The position numbers were made by a program, and so were the translations under genes. A DNA stretch of 64,000 bases from CAZYQW01 sp964649825. GTDB taxonomy: Bacteria; Planctomycetota; B15-G4; JADJEK01. Every line of letters begins with the position of its first letter. Position 1 is the first letter of the stretch. The notes beneath the pieces are model-generated. The model did no database searches and was not told the DNA's origin. It worked only from the letters and a program-made list of their open reading frames with translations. The DNA is taken from positions 51,012 through 115,011 of the forward strand of contig CAZYQW010000024.1 of the NCBI GenBank assembly GCA_964649825.1. Direction: 5' to 3'. This document shows positions 8,210 through 16,744 of the stretch, piece by piece.

Positions 8210-9580
8210 TCAACCTCCGCTTTTCCCGTTGTTCCACCGCCTCGCGAGAGCCGCGAGCGCCGCGGCGAAGAGCAGCGCCCACCACGGAGTCGTGTGGAAG
8301 ATCAACCGTTCGCCGGCTTGATTGAGCTGCCACGCCATGTTGCGCGGATGCTGCAGCAGTACGGCCGTGTAGACCAGGACGTGGAGGAGAAGCGCACCGA
8401 GGCAACCGAAGACCGCTCGTCGACCACGCCCCATGACAAGGGCGGCGAATGCGAACGCGAGCGCCAGCGGCAGACCGATCGAGACCGCTCCTTCGAACGA
8501 GGAACGAATCGCGGTGGTCCCGAAGTGTTCGAGCACCATCGTCATGCCATCCGCGATTCGATCGAGGTCGAGCCGGAACGGCTCCCCGACGTGGACCGAA
8601 TGGACGCCGTGGCTCCGCAGCAGCGCCGGCCACGCGAGAGCGAGGATCGACGTCGTCGCGATGCAGAGCAGCGCCGGCCGCGGCGGAACGCGCCGCCCGA
8701 TCGCCGCCGCCGCGACGAGCAACGCGGAGCCCGCGGCGACGGCGATTCCCTCGTTCTTCGCCAGCGCCGCGCCACCCGCCGCGAGCGCGAACCGAACCGC
8801 GGCCAGGCGGGTCGGCGCAGTGAGAAAGCGACAGCCTTCGAGCGCGGCCAGCAGCACGAACGCGGTCAGGTGCAGGTCGGCGTACCCCTGCGTCGCGAGC
8901 AGGAACGCCTCCGGCGAGAGCATGAAGACGAGCGCCGCCAGAACGGCCCATCGGCGCGTGGCGGATCGCGCGAACACCTCGACGATGAGCAACGCGTAGG
9001 CCAACCACGCGAACGAGAAGAGCGGCTTGATCCACCGCGCTTGACACCCGACGTCCCCGACCGACAGAAAGACGAGAGCCTCATTGGCGGCGACGAGCGG
9101 CGGATACGTCTTGCCCGATCCCAGCGGGTTGAGCTCCTTGAGGACGTCCGGCGCGAAGCTCCGGTGCGTCTCGAAGACGCGGGCCGGAATCGCGAAGTTG
9201 TGGAGTGCGTCCGAACCGTACACCGGGAGCCGCAGACCGACCGCGGTCACACCGGCGAACAGGACGAGCGCGACCAGGACCAGGCGACGCTCGTGCGGCG
9301 GCGTGGCGCGCGGGGCAGGACGAGGCGCGAGCGCCCGACGACGTACGATCCCGAGCGCGCCCCACCACGGCACGGCGATCCACGCCAGTCGGAACGGGAT
9401 CCCGGCGACGTGGTACGCGAAGAGTTGAACGGAGATCCCGGCCGCGCCGAACAGGAGCATCCGGGAGACGTTCTCGTGCCAACGCCGCTCCTCTTCGCGC
9501 TCGAGGGCCTTCGTGATCACGAACCCGGCGACGAGCTGAGTCGCCAGGGCGAACAGCGCGCCGAGAACGTCGAGCGTCAT
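8210..9580 (-). CDS. Polytopic membrane protein, GT-C glycosyltransferase-like
   Basis: The protein has 456 residues and about ten hydrophobic segments. An N-terminal helix precedes a charged loop (ALEREEERRWHENVSRM). The first large external loop, with GSDALHNFAIPARVF and PLGSGKTYPPLVAAN, resembles the acidic active-site loop of GT-C polyprenyl-phosphate glycosyltransferases. GYADLHL follows, as seen in mannosyltransferase-like proteins. Its ATG overlaps the stop of the upstream gene (ATGA at 9577-9580), indicating an operon with the 188-residue partner. It probably moves a sugar from a lipid carrier across the membrane; the acceptor is unknown. A non-enzymatic membrane protein is possible. 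Confidence 0.7.
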   Translation of the reverse strand: MTLDVLGALFALATQLVAGFVITKALEREEERRWHENVSRMLLFGAAGISVQLFAYHVAGIPFRLAWIAVPWWGALGIVRRRALAPRPAPRATPPHERRLVLVALVLFAGVTAVGLRLPVYGSDALHNFAIPARVFETHRSFAPDVLKELNPLGSGKTYPPLVAANEALVFLSVGDVGCQARWIKPLFSFAWLAYALLIVEVFARSATRRWAVLAALVFMLSPEAFLLATQGYADLHLTAFVLLAALEGCRFLTAPTRLAAVRFALAAGGAALAKNEGIAVAAGSALLVAAAAIGRRVPPRPALLCIATTSILALAWPALLRSHGVHSVHVGEPFRLDLDRIADGMTMVLEHFGTTAIRSSFEGAVSIGLPLALAFAFAALVMGRGRRAVFGCLGALLLHVLVYTAVLLQHPRNMAWQLNQAGERLIFHTTPWWALLFAAALAALARRWNNGKSGG

Positions 9581-10143
9581 CGCGGCGGTCCTGACCCGTC
9601 GACGCGCGCGCCCGGCGGCCGATCCACCCGGTAGAGGGTCGCGTCTCCCTGGCGACGCACCTCGATGAGCGCGTCCGTCACGTCCGGAGTCAGACCGCCG
9701 CCCATCACCTGGACGACGAAGTCCGCCCAAGCGATTCCGTCACGCAACCGCTCCGGCGTCCAGAGGCGCCCGCGCTCGTCCATCCATGCCACGTAGTCAT
9801 CCACCATCGAGCCGAACCACTCCCTCGCGACCGGACTCGCCAGGACGGCGGGGTCGATCCGATGGAGCGCCCGCATCGGCCGCGGAAGAAACTGGTACTC
9901 GGCGCCCAGCTCGAGCGGCAAGGGAGTCACGATCAGCACGCGGGCGCCGGCCGGGACGTCGCCGTCGAGTCCGCAGAGCGATCGCCACGCGCGCGGCTGG
10001 AAGCCCCCCTCCGCGGACGTGACGTCGAGCATCGCGGCCGCCGTCTCCGTTCGTGCGACGAGCGCGGCGCCGAAGCGCGCCGTCAGGATCGCCTGTCCGG
10101 CCGAGGCGGCGAGCAACAACCAGGCGATCGCGCGGCGCGCCAT
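9577..10143 (-). CDS. Hypothetical membrane-anchored protein, partner of the GT-C-like gene
   Basis: The protein has 188 residues. The N-terminal AIAWLLLAASAGQAILTARF is a signal anchor, so the remainder should be periplasmic. The body has a Rossmann-like stretch (GARVLIVTPLPLELGAEYQFLPRP) and a helical segment rich in Trp/Asp (WMDERGRLWTPERLRDGIAWADFVVQ). Short soluble proteins of this sort often accompany GT-C membrane proteins that speak of coordinates and residence of sugar chains, but I recognise no named family. It is translationally coupled to the downstream gene. Confidence 0.65.
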   Translation of the reverse strand: MARRAIAWLLLAASAGQAILTARFGAALVARTETAAAMLDVTSAEGGFQPRAWRSLCGLDGDVPAGARVLIVTPLPLELGAEYQFLPRPMRALHRIDPAVLASPVAREWFGSMVDDYVAWMDERGRLWTPERLRDGIAWADFVVQVMGGGLTPDVTDALIEVRRQGDATLYRVDRPPGARVDGSGPPR

Positions 10144-10164
10144 TCGTGCGTCCGAGGCCCTACC

Positions 10165-12720
10165 CTAGGACCCGACCGGAGACGGCTCCTTCGAGAGCGC
10201 GTCGACGCGGCGGCGCAGGCGCTCGACCTCTCGCTCGAGCGCGCGCTCGGACTTGCTCTTCTTCGAGTCGGCCTCGATCCGCTCGAGCGCGCGGGCGGCG
10301 GAACGCCGGACTCGTTCGCTCGGGTCCTGCTGTGCCGCGCGCTTCAGGTCGTCGAGCACCTCGACGGCGACGAGCCCCTGCAGCGCGCGGATCGCGTTGC
10401 TCCGTGTACGCGAGTAGTGATCCTCCAGCCCGCGCTTCACGACTGCGACGGCGCGCTCGCGGGCCTCGTCATCGAACTTGTCCCCGTGCCGGCCGATGAG
10501 CGCGAACGCCTCGTGCCGCAGGTCGACGGAGATCCCGTAGGTCGCGGCGCTGATGAGGTAGGCGGCGGCGCGATCGACGTCCACTTCGGCCATCGCGCGA
10601 AGACCCGCCCGCGGCAACTCGTCCTCGTGCGACGGGACGATCAGAGCCAGTTCGGCGACGTCGAACGCACCGTCGACCTTCACCTTGGCGAGCGACTCGA
10701 CCGCTCTGGCGCGCGGTCCGTACGCCACGTCTTCCTTGAACGTGCGCACCAGGTGCGTGGACACCTCGAGGTCCTTCTCGAACGCGCCGAGCGCCTCGAC
10801 GACGCGCCTTCGTACGCGGGCGTCCCGGTCGTTGAGCGCCGCGATCAACGCGTGCTTCGCCACGCCTCCCTTCTTCACCTCGAGGGCCTCCGCCGCCTCG
10901 CGCTTCACCCGCTCGTGGACGTTCGACAGAAGCACTCGCGCCAGACACTCCTCCGCGCGCGGGTCCGCGACGTCCTTCAACGCGATGACCGCCTCCAGCC
11001 GGCCGATGACGTCGTCATCCTGCTCCGCGATCTCGATCCACTCCTCGACGGGACGCGGAAACGTCAGCTCCTTGAGGATCCATCCCCCTTTGTCGAAGCG
11101 CACGCGCGAGGGGCGGCCGCCGAGCGCGAAAGAGAACGTCTGCTCCTTCTCGGTGACGAAGACGCGCCGCAGATCGCTCCGGCCGTCCACGACGAACTCG
11201 ACGTCGACCGGCGTCCGAAAGACCGGCACGAGCTTGCCGGTCTTCTGCGTTTGCTTTACCTTCAGCGTTCCCTGCCCGGCCGGATCGTCGTAGTCGAAAC
11301 TCACCTCGAAGCGCGGGTAGCCGGCGAGGTAGACCCACTGCTGGAAGAACCATTCGAGGTTGCGCCCGGTCGACTCGAAGATCGCCACCTGGAAGTCATG
11401 CGTATCGACGAGCCCCAGCCGGTGTTTCTCGAGGTAGTGGCGGATCGCCTTCCGGAACGCGTCGTCGCCCAGCACGAAGCGCAGCATGTGGAGGACCGAT
11501 GCGCCCTTCGTGTAGACGTGATTGCTGTCGCGCGAGCCGTCGCGCGAGAAGAAGTCGACCACCATCGGCCGCGGCGCGTCGGCCGGGTCGGACCGCTTGA
11601 ACGACTGCTGGTTCCCCCACGCGTCGACGCGGAACTCGTCGATGCCGTCGCGGTGCTCGCGAAAGAGCGCCTCGTAGTACGTGGCGAACCCTTCGTTCAG
11701 CCACAGGTCGGCCCACGAGCGACAGGTGGCCAGGTCGCCGAACCATTGGTGCGCCGCCTCGTGCGCGACGAGCCCGATGCTGGTGCGCTCGAGCCCCGCC
11801 GTCTCGTCGTGGAGCGTGCGGTCGGTCTGAAGCGTGCAGCTCACGTTCTCCATGCCACCGACGACGAACTCGGCCACGGCGACCTGAGCGTACTTCGGCC
11901 ACGGATACTCCACGCCGGTGTGCCAAGAGAAGAACTCGAGCATGTCCGGCGTCTCGCCGAACGAGCGGCGGGCCGCCTCCTCGCCGACGCCCTCCGCGAC
12001 GAAGTACTCGATCTGCTTGTCGCGCCACGTGTCCGCGTACCGTTCCCACGTCCCGACCGCAAACGCGATCAGGTAGGTCGAGTTCGGCTGTTCCATTCGG
12101 TAGTGGAACGTCCGCCACCCGGGCTCGGAATCCTCGACCGCCGCGAAGACTCCATTCGAGACCGCGGTCAGCCCCTCCTTGACCGTCAGCCGCGTCTCCC
12201 ATGTCGTGCGATCGTTCGGGTTGTCGTAGATCGGCACCCAGTAATGGTTGTCCTCGTCCTGTCCCTGCGTCCAGCACTGGTACGGTTTGTCCGGGTAGCC
12301 GGGTTCGGGTCGGACCCAATAGAGCCCGACGACCGGCGAGCCGTGATAGCCGATCTCGACGTCGACGCTCTCGCCGTCGCCGTACTTCCGATCGAGAGTC
12401 ACCAAGACCCGGTCGTCGGTGGTTCGAAACGGCTGCTTGCGTCCGCCGACCGCGACGTACCGGAGCGAGAGCCCCTCCGCGTCGAACGCGATCTCGCGCC
12501 GATCGCGCCCGAGGATCGAGAGCGAGTGCTTCACCACGCCGTCGATAGTCTTCGCCTCGAGGTCGAGGCGCGCGTCGATCCTCACGTGCTGGAGGTCGTA
12601 CTCGCGCTCGCGCTCCGCCGCGTCGCCGAACTCGGGATTCGGGGTCCCTTCGAAGCCCTGCGCGCCGCCGATGCGGGCCGAAACGACGAGCAGACCGATC
12701 GCGAGCCAGGGCGTGCGCAC
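10165..12720 (-). CDS. Exported M1-family zinc aminopeptidase with C-terminal HEAT repeats
   Basis: The protein has 851 residues with a signal peptide (WLAIGLLVVSARIGGAQ). The M1 hallmarks are intact: exopeptidase motif GGMEN (288-292), zinc site HEAAH (320-324) with the third ligand Glu343 in NEGFATYYE, and transition-state Tyr403 in HVYTKGAS. M1 enzymes cleave N-terminal residues from peptides, here presumably in the periplasm. The M1 core runs to about residue 545. About ten HEAT-like alpha repeats follow (DVIGRLEAVIALKDVADPRA, HALIAALNDRDARVRRRVVEAL and others), ending in a basic coiled-coil tail. HEAT repeats replace or extend the usual ERAP1-like C-terminal domain. Long antisense open frames here are shadows. 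Confidence 0.93.
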   Translation of the reverse strand: MRTPWLAIGLLVVSARIGGAQGFEGTPNPEFGDAAEREREYDLQHVRIDARLDLEAKTIDGVVKHSLSILGRDRREIAFDAEGLSLRYVAVGGRKQPFRTTDDRVLVTLDRKYGDGESVDVEIGYHGSPVVGLYWVRPEPGYPDKPYQCWTQGQDEDNHYWVPIYDNPNDRTTWETRLTVKEGLTAVSNGVFAAVEDSEPGWRTFHYRMEQPNSTYLIAFAVGTWERYADTWRDKQIEYFVAEGVGEEAARRSFGETPDMLEFFSWHTGVEYPWPKYAQVAVAEFVVGGMENVSCTLQTDRTLHDETAGLERTSIGLVAHEAAHQWFGDLATCRSWADLWLNEGFATYYEALFREHRDGIDEFRVDAWGNQQSFKRSDPADAPRPMVVDFFSRDGSRDSNHVYTKGASVLHMLRFVLGDDAFRKAIRHYLEKHRLGLVDTHDFQVAIFESTGRNLEWFFQQWVYLAGYPRFEVSFDYDDPAGQGTLKVKQTQKTGKLVPVFRTPVDVEFVVDGRSDLRRVFVTEKEQTFSFALGGRPSRVRFDKGGWILKELTFPRPVEEWIEIAEQDDDVIGRLEAVIALKDVADPRAEECLARVLLSNVHERVKREAAEALEVKKGGVAKHALIAALNDRDARVRRRVVEALGAFEKDLEVSTHLVRTFKEDVAYGPRARAVESLAKVKVDGAFDVAELALIVPSHEDELPRAGLRAMAEVDVDRAAAYLISAATYGISVDLRHEAFALIGRHGDKFDDEARERAVAVVKRGLEDHYSRTRSNAIRALQGLVAVEVLDDLKRAAQQDPSERVRRSAARALERIEADSKKSKSERALEREVERLRRRVDALSKEPSPVGS

Positions 12721-12798
12721 GGGGACCTCCCGAAGAGCGTGGGGACGTGACAGCGGTGCGGGCCACGATACCCGTCGCTCCGGAATCCCGCCACTTCC

Positions 12799-13953
12799 TC
12801 AGCCGCGCGCGTCGCGGGAATAGAGGAACGGCGCGCCGTCCGCGTGAATGAACCCGCGCGCGTCGAACGCGAACGTACGCCCGGACACGTCCCTCGCCGC
12901 CACGGCGAGAGCATGCTCACCGTTCGGCAGCGGCGGCACCGGTCCGTGCAGCGAGAAGGTGGAGTGCGTCCAGCCGTGCCAATCCTCGAGGCCGGCCGAG
13001 CCAGGAGGCGTCGCCGCGATCGTCGCGGGCGCCACGTCGGCGCCGTCGAGCCACACGCGGACGTCCGTCAACGCCGGATGACCGCTGCGCACTGCCGCCC
13101 ACCCGCCGAACCACGCCTGGCGATCCGCGTCGATTCGAATGACGTCGATGTGACCGCGCACGTCCCGCTTGCCGATCCACGCGTCGAGCCCCGGCCGGTC
13201 GCGGCGCGCCGCCAGGTGGACGTCCTGAATCCACCAGAGGTCACGCTCGGCGGTCCGGATCCGGCCGACTCCCGCGTCGCCGGCCAGTCGATGCACCTGC
13301 TCGGGCGTGATGTACGCGGACCCGTACTCGTCGGGGGCGAGCCGGTCGCTCTCGCTCTGCGCGACGAACGTGTATCCGCTCGGGTCCTTCTCGACGCCGG
13401 GAACGGCGCCCGCGCCGTGCGTCGTTAAGATCAGGACCCCGTCGTCCGAGAGCGCGTCGACGAGGCGGGCGAGCCACGGCGCGAAGCGCCACCTCGGGAG
13501 GTGGCTGAAGAACGATCCGACGAAGATCACGTCGAACCGACGGTCCAGGGCCAAGCTCGCCGGATCGCGCGCGGATTCGAACGCGTTCACCGCGAACGTG
13601 TCGCGCACGAACCGAACGCCGTCCGCTTGGATGTCGCACGACCAGATCCGATCTGGATCGATCCGCTGCACGAGGTGGCGCGTCACCCGACCGAACCCGC
13701 ACGCGAACTCGAGCAGCGCTCCGACCGCCGCCATCTCCTTGCCGGCCGCCGCCAACGCGGTCTCGATCGTCAGCGCGGCCTCACGCCCGTCGTGGAAGTA
13801 CTGGAACTCGAACTGGGATGGGTCGTCCAGGCCATACGCGCCGAGCGTCAGGAACATCTCGTCTCGAGGGTCGATCGCACGGACGAACCCGTCGCGGAGC
13901 CCTTCGGCCGCCAGGTACGTCTCGGCCACGCGGTTGGAGAACGACATCGTCAT
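12799..13953 (-). CDS. SAM-dependent methyltransferase
   Basis: The protein has 384 residues. Motif I is LLEFACGFGRVTRHLV, followed by WSCDIQADGVRF (motif II acidic residue) and FDVIFVGSFFSHLPRW (motif IV), a class I Rossmann methyltransferase. The region HDGREAALTIETALAAAG before motif I resembles methyltransferases found in glycan and glycosyltransferase clusters. The C-terminal 130 residues form a beta-sandwich-like extension (QAWFGGWAAVRSG, VRVWLDGADVAPA) that could bind carbohydrate. ATG 13953 is the first in-frame start after the upstream stop; ATG 13947 is an alternative. It follows the basic-tailed gene by 17 bases, so both may be on one transcript. The substrate is not predictable. 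Confidence 0.85.
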   Translation of the reverse strand: MTMSFSNRVAETYLAAEGLRDGFVRAIDPRDEMFLTLGAYGLDDPSQFEFQYFHDGREAALTIETALAAAGKEMAAVGALLEFACGFGRVTRHLVQRIDPDRIWSCDIQADGVRFVRDTFAVNAFESARDPASLALDRRFDVIFVGSFFSHLPRWRFAPWLARLVDALSDDGVLILTTHGAGAVPGVEKDPSGYTFVAQSESDRLAPDEYGSAYITPEQVHRLAGDAGVGRIRTAERDLWWIQDVHLAARRDRPGLDAWIGKRDVRGHIDVIRIDADRQAWFGGWAAVRSGHPALTDVRVWLDGADVAPATIAATPPGSAGLEDWHGWTHSTFSLHGPVPPLPNGEHALAVAARDVSGRTFAFDARGFIHADGAPFLYSRDARG

Positions 13954-13970
13954 AGGGACACGCAGTGGGC

Positions 13971-14651
13971 TCAGCCGCGCTCGGGCTGCAATGACGAGCC
14001 CTTCGCGGCGGCTCTCCGTTCGTCCGACCGCTTCGGCACCTTGTTCGCCGTTCGCTTCCTCGACGTCCGCGTCTTCGTGGTCCGCGTCTTCGTCGTTCGC
14101 TTCTTCGTGGTTCGCTTCTTGGTCGGATTCGTCGCGGTCGGATCCTCGCCGGCGGCGGCCTTCCCGTTGCTGGAGTCGCGCGTCGCGCGGTGGAAGCCGA
14201 TCGCACCGATCCGCCGTTCGATCCCGGTGACCTCGATGCGAGCGATCGTGCCGTACGGCACGAAGACGTAGCGGGTCGCCCCCGAGTGGTCCCGGTAGTT
14301 CGCGCCGTCGTAGACCGCGAACACGACCCACTGTTCTTCGAGCTGCTCGATATGGCACACGTCCAGTTGCGTCATCCCATCGCCGAGCGTGACGGTGACG
14401 ACGTAGCTCGACGGCGGCCGGGCCTTCCCCGGCTCGTGGGCGACGAGGTGCGAGAACTGGTGGCGGAAGAACTCGCGGTCGAACGGCAGCGGTTCGGGTG
14501 GAGGTGCCCCTTGTGGGATCAAGGACTCCGTTCGTCCGTTTTGCCCGGCGGCTCCGCCGCCCGCCGGATCGCGGCTGCGGACCCGCTTCTGCGTCACCTT
14601 CCGGCGCGGTTTGGTCGTCTTTTTCCGCCGCGGAGACGGTTTCTTCGGCAT
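13971..14651 (-). CDS. Unknown protein with lysine/arginine-rich histone-like tails
   Basis: The protein has 226 residues; ATG 14651 has a perfect GGAGGG site 5 bases upstream. The N-terminus (MPKKPSPRRKKTTKPRRK) and the C-terminal region are very basic. The C-terminal tail carries repeated (K/T)(K/R)RTT units like histone H1 and bacterial KxxAK/KTT tails that bind nucleic acid. The middle (residues about 50-145) is a beta-rich folded domain with SYVVTVTLGDG, DVCHIEQLEEQWVVFAVYDG and RYVFVPYGTIARIEVTG, which resembles no family I can name. It is probably cytoplasmic. A nucleoid or RNA-binding role is inferred only from charge and repeat pattern. Confidence 0.75.
   Translation of the reverse strand: MPKKPSPRRKKTTKPRRKVTQKRVRSRDPAGGGAAGQNGRTESLIPQGAPPPEPLPFDREFFRHQFSHLVAHEPGKARPPSSYVVTVTLGDGMTQLDVCHIEQLEEQWVVFAVYDGANYRDHSGATRYVFVPYGTIARIEVTGIERRIGAIGFHRATRDSSNGKAAAGEDPTATNPTKKRTTKKRTTKTRTTKTRTSRKRTANKVPKRSDERRAAAKGSSLQPERG
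14050..14124. repeat. Five 15-bp tandem repeats inside the basic tail
   Basis: Units of 15 bases (form GTCCGCGTCTTCGTG, later GTTCGCTTCTTCGTG) run head to tail and encode five-residue K/R-T-T units in the minus-strand gene. Copies diverge by one to three bases. Confidence 0.9.
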
Positions 14652-14786
14652 CACGCCCTCCAAGCGGCACGATAGCCCCTGAGTCGGCGCGATGCATCGG
14701 TCGAATGACGGGGAACAGACCGGGGCCGCGTTCGGGTTCCGTTCGACGTGACCTGAGCCCGTGGATGGGCTAGAGTCTCCGAGCCG

Positions 14787-15191
14787 ATGAACCGCTGGTC
14801 GTCCATCCTCATCGCCCTCCTCACGGTGGTCCTGCCGTTGCCCGCGCCGGCCGCCGAGGCCACGTCGTGCTGCGCCTCCTCGAACGACGTCGCATGCTGC
14901 TGCTGCTCGGATTCCCGCCGCTCCTCCGATCACGGGGACGATCACGCGCCGCCGGGTTTCGAACGTCGGTCCGGTTGTCCGTGCGCGACTCCCGTCGACG
15001 CGCCGCCGACGGCGCCGGCGAGTGCCTTGACGACCACCGGCGCCTCGAGCCTGGAGTTCACCGGCACCCGCGAAGAGTCGTCGTTCGTGCAGGTGGCACC
15101 GCCCGCGGCCACGGCGCTCCTGCGATCCACGCCTCCCGAGCGTCCTCCGTCGAGGACCTGGCTCGCGCTCTCCCAGTCCTTCCTCCTTTGA
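14787..15191 (+). CDS. Small exported Cys/His-rich protein at the head of the metal efflux cluster
   Basis: The protein has 134 residues with a signal peptide (SILIALLTVVLPLPAPAAEA). Directly after the cleavage site come seven cysteines in about 15 residues (TSCCASSNDVACCCC), then a His/Asp patch (SSDHGDDHAPP), then GCPCATP. The rest is Pro/Ala/Thr-rich with a hydrophobic end. I recognise no family. Its place 119 bases before the TolC/adaptor/RND genes on the same strand suggests a periplasmic metal-binding or metal-sensing protein, playing a role like that of CusF. A short palindrome (AGCCC-6-GGGCT, 14756-14771) lies just upstream and could be an operator. Confidence 0.7.
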   Translation: MNRWSSILIALLTVVLPLPAPAAEATSCCASSNDVACCCCSDSRRSSDHGDDHAPPGFERRSGCPCATPVDAPPTAPASALTTTGASSLEFTGTREESSFVQVAPPAATALLRSTPPERPPSRTWLALSQSFLL

Positions 15192-15254
15192 TCGAACCGG
15201 TTCGCACCGCGTGAGACCCGCGTCCCGTCGGCGGGAGGGCCCACGTCTTGTCCG

Positions 15255-15295
15255 TCTCGATCCCTCTTCGATCCCGCTTCGATCCCGCTTCGATC
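15255..15295. repeat. 11-bp tandem repeat in the leader of the TolC-like gene
   Basis: Nearly four copies of CTTCGATCCCG (first copy with two changes, last copy cut short) end 3 bases before the GGAGG ribosome-binding site of the gene at 15311. Non-coding; a regulatory role is possible but not shown. Confidence 0.75.
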
Positions 15296-15310
15296 AATGG
15301 AGGTTCCGTC

Positions 15311-16744
15311 ATGCAACCCCGCCGGCGACGTTCCGGCGGACCGTTCCTGCTCCTGATCCTCTCCTCCGGCGCCTGCGTCTCGGTGCCCGACGATGAGCTG
15401 GCTCGGCTCGAAGCGATTCGTGCCGACTGGTCGTCGCCGACACGGATCGACGCGGATCACGCGTACGCGCTGCCGGAGCTGATGGAGCACGCGATCCGTC
15501 GCGATCCTGGTCTCACCGCCGACTTCCACCGCTACGAAGCCGCGCTCCAACAGGTGATCCTCGATGGCGCGCTCGAGGACCCGCGCGTGCAGTTCGGGTA
15601 CTTCATCGACAGCGTCGAGACGCGGGTCGGACCCCAGCAGTGGAGGGCGGGTGTCTCGCAGACGTTCCCGTTCTTCGGCAAACGCGACCTCCGGGCGGAG
15701 ATCGCCCTCCACGACGCGCACGAGCGGCGGGAGCGCCTGTTCGAATCGCGCTTGCGCCTCGCGCGCGACGTCGCCGCCGCGTACTGGGAGCTCTTCGAGC
15801 TCGAGGAGGCGCGCCGCCAGACCCGCCGGCACATCGAGCTGTTGGAGCAGCTCACCGGTTCGATCGAGGCGCGCTACCTGACGGGCCGGGCGACGCGCTC
15901 CGACCTGATCTCGATCGAGATCGAGATTTCGAGGCTCGAGGCCGAGCTCGAGAACGTCGAGCATCGAGTGCAGCGCGAGATCGCCGCGCTGAACGCCTGG
16001 CTCGATCGCGATCCCCGGGCCCCGCTCCTGCTGTCGTTCGAGTCGGCGACCGCGACGCCGTTCTCCCCGCTCGACGAGAACGTCGTGCTCGTGCACGCCC
16101 GCGACTTCGGACCGATCCATGAGCAGGCGCATCGGATCCTCCGAATGGACGCCTCCGTCGCCCTCGCCGAGCTTGGTTGGTTCCCCGACGTCGGGATCGG
16201 CTACGACTACATCAAGACGGACAACTCCATGCTGCCGATGCCGGACTCGGGAAAGGACCCGCAGATCCTCGGCTTCTCGATGAACCTGCCGCTCTGGTTC
16301 GACAAGAACGTCGCCCGTACGGAACGTGCGGTCCGCCTGCTCGAGTCCGAGCGAGCGTCCCGCCGCCGCCTGATCCGCACGGCCGAGCGGGACGCCGCCG
16401 CCGCTCTCTCCCGGGTGCGCGAGGCGGAACGGACTCGACGCCTGAACGAGGAGGTGCTCGTCGGCAAGGCCGAGGAACGCCGGCGGCTGAGCGAACAGGA
16501 CTACGTGGGCGGGCTCGTCGACCTCGACCAGTTGGTCGACGCGGAACGCGACGTGATCTCGATCCACCTCGAGATCGCGCGCCGCGTCGCGGCCCGCGAG
16601 ACGGCCCTCGCGGACCTGGACTACCTCACCGGCGGCGCGCTCGGGAAACTCCCGCGCGCACGACCGGCGGGTGCGGAGGACATCGACCGTGCCACGAACG
16701 AACGCGAACTGATGGGAATCGACGACGAGGCGGAGAAACCATGA
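15311..16744 (+). CDS. TolC/CusC-family outer membrane efflux lipoprotein
   Basis: The protein has 477 residues. ATG 15311 follows GGAGG at 8 bases. The signal peptide ends in a lipobox (LLLILSSGAC), so the mature protein is lipid-anchored like CusC. Long alpha-helical coiled segments repeated in the two halves (ARDVAAAYWELFELEEARRQ; DAAAALSRVREAERTRRLNE) and GVSQTFPFFGKRDLRAEIA match the outer-membrane-factor fold, which makes the channel across the outer membrane and a periplasmic tunnel. The stop overlaps the adaptor gene start (ATGA, 16741-16744). It should act with the next two proteins. Confidence 0.9.
   Translation: MQPRRRRSGGPFLLLILSSGACVSVPDDELARLEAIRADWSSPTRIDADHAYALPELMEHAIRRDPGLTADFHRYEAALQQVILDGALEDPRVQFGYFIDSVETRVGPQQWRAGVSQTFPFFGKRDLRAEIALHDAHERRERLFESRLRLARDVAAAYWELFELEEARRQTRRHIELLEQLTGSIEARYLTGRATRSDLISIEIEISRLEAELENVEHRVQREIAALNAWLDRDPRAPLLLSFESATATPFSPLDENVVLVHARDFGPIHEQAHRILRMDASVALAELGWFPDVGIGYDYIKTDNSMLPMPDSGKDPQILGFSMNLPLWFDKNVARTERAVRLLESERASRRRLIRTAERDAAAALSRVREAERTRRLNEEVLVGKAEERRRLSEQDYVGGLVDLDQLVDAERDVISIHLEIARRVAARETALADLDYLTGGALGKLPRARPAGAEDIDRATNERELMGIDDEAEKP

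Noticed and set aside
9862..12750. A 962-residue open frame on the plus strand
   Set aside because: It lies antisense to the M1 aminopeptidase gene and is Arg/Asp/Glu-rich without domains, the usual shadow of a GC-rich coding sequence.
15255..15295. Short tandem repeat considered as a CRISPR or mobile-element trace
   Set aside because: Unit of 11 bases without spacers; too short and contiguous for CRISPR; kept only as a leader repeat.
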